NCBI RefSeq assembly: GCF_001039355.2
Contig: NW_019775589.1
Location: forward strand, 70,755-124,063
From: Lingula anatina
Taxonomy: Eukaryota; Brachiopoda; Lingulata; Lingulida; Lingulidae
Length of the DNA stretch: 53,309 nt
Reading direction: 5' to 3'
Shown here: positions 52,764 to 53,309 of the stretch, piece after piece
Position numbering within the stretch: position 1 is the first letter of the stretch
How the letters are laid out: the number at the start of each line of letters is the position of its first letter
The notes under the pieces: generated by a model
Seen by the model: the letters and a program-made list of their open reading frames with translations, nothing else
Databases searched by the model: none
Told to the model about the DNA's origin: nothing
Program-made: the position numbers and the translations under genes

Positions 52764-53309
52764 TCACATACACAACATTTTGCCAACAATTCTTCCCGTT
52801 GCAAATATTTGTTTTGCTTAAGCGCCTACCTACAATGATAGGGAATCCAATATGTCAACATGTGGAAGCAGATACAGAGAATTATAATGTACATATACTA
52901 ATGTGTAAACAATGAATGGGATTATGGATAATGATATGATACCTTTGTCAGTACAACAATTAAGTTTGTTTGTTTGTGGAAAGTGAAACCATAATACTCG
53001 CAAGCTATTTTTGTTTGGACATGCTACTGGTATACTTGTATATTGAAAAAATAGTCTAAAATACACAACCTAGGTTAGGTTAATGGCTTAATATCAGACT
53101 TTCAGATACAAGAAATTTTGAGTTGAAATAACATAATCACATATCTGTATATACGTAGCTCATGTTGTGTGGGGGTGTGTGCTTATAGCTGATTTTGAAA
53201 TATAAGTTTTAAGCTCTTTGCCAAATTCTGAACATATTGTGTTTGCAACATACTGTTTTGGGAGAAAGTTGTTTATTGGCCATGTCAGGTGGCGGGGGGG
53301 GGGGGGGGG
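52401..53309. other. No gene seen; possible first intron
   Basis: Contains the compound microsatellite at 52691-52760 and ends in a run of G, probably a sequence or assembly edge. Confidence 0.45.
52691..52760. repeat. (CT)n(CA)n compound microsatellite
   Basis: About twenty CT units followed by about fifteen CA units. Confidence 0.95.

Overview
This is a nuclear animal genome segment. Every convincing gene is split by GT-AG introns, the DNA is AT-rich and full of microsatellites, and several families of short palindromic transposons are scattered through it. A metazoan-type cytosolic seryl-tRNA synthetase, an SLC26 anion transporter, two secreted lectin-like proteins with mucin-like stalks and a multicopy secretory peptide precursor together suggest a marine lophotrochozoan, most likely a mollusc. 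That taxonomic reading is inference; the gene structures were read directly by joining splice sites in frame.

Layout. All six multi-exon genes lie on the minus strand. (1) 431-8367: SLC26 family transporter, 15 coding exons, with its last exon(s) beyond the left edge. (2) 8.4-14.4 kb: no gene seen; holds a 60-bp satellite split by a palindromic transposon, plus an old dispersed repeat. (3) 14562-20991: complete seryl-tRNA synthetase, 11 coding exons, 507 aa. (4) 22811-24699: the last three coding exons of a small cysteine-containing protein with a weak ShKT-like spacing. (5) 25.1-25.8 kb: a probable LTR. (6) 26897-28528: two-exon secreted protein with a LamG/concanavalin-A-like domain. (7) 30187-37082: six-exon secreted protein ending in a fibrinogen-related domain. 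(8) 37-44 kb: no gene; palindromic elements, a 5'-truncated LINE and a perfect 33-bp tandem repeat. (9) 45057-46588: two-exon, 290-aa peptide precursor with six copies of an (I/T)DPxV(I/V) module ending at basic sites and two or three copies of a DGL(F/Y) module. (10) 47.6-53.3 kb: repeats and a possible first exon on the plus strand at 52389.

The most interesting item is the peptide precursor at 45-46.6 kb. It looks like a neuropeptide prohormone whose repeated, non-amidated peptides I cannot assign to a named family, and a TATA box with AP-1 and CRE-like sites lies about 0.9 kb upstream of its start codon. Next come the two adjacent secreted lectin genes. They share one plan (signal peptide, short helical region, Thr/Ser stalk, carbohydrate- or pattern-binding type domain) but carry unrelated terminal domains.

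The genes do not form an operon. SerRS is housekeeping, SLC26 is membrane anion transport, and the lectin pair may act in secreted recognition or immunity. Single ambiguous bases (n) occur at 7807, 32318, 41000 and 51065, and the window ends in a G run.
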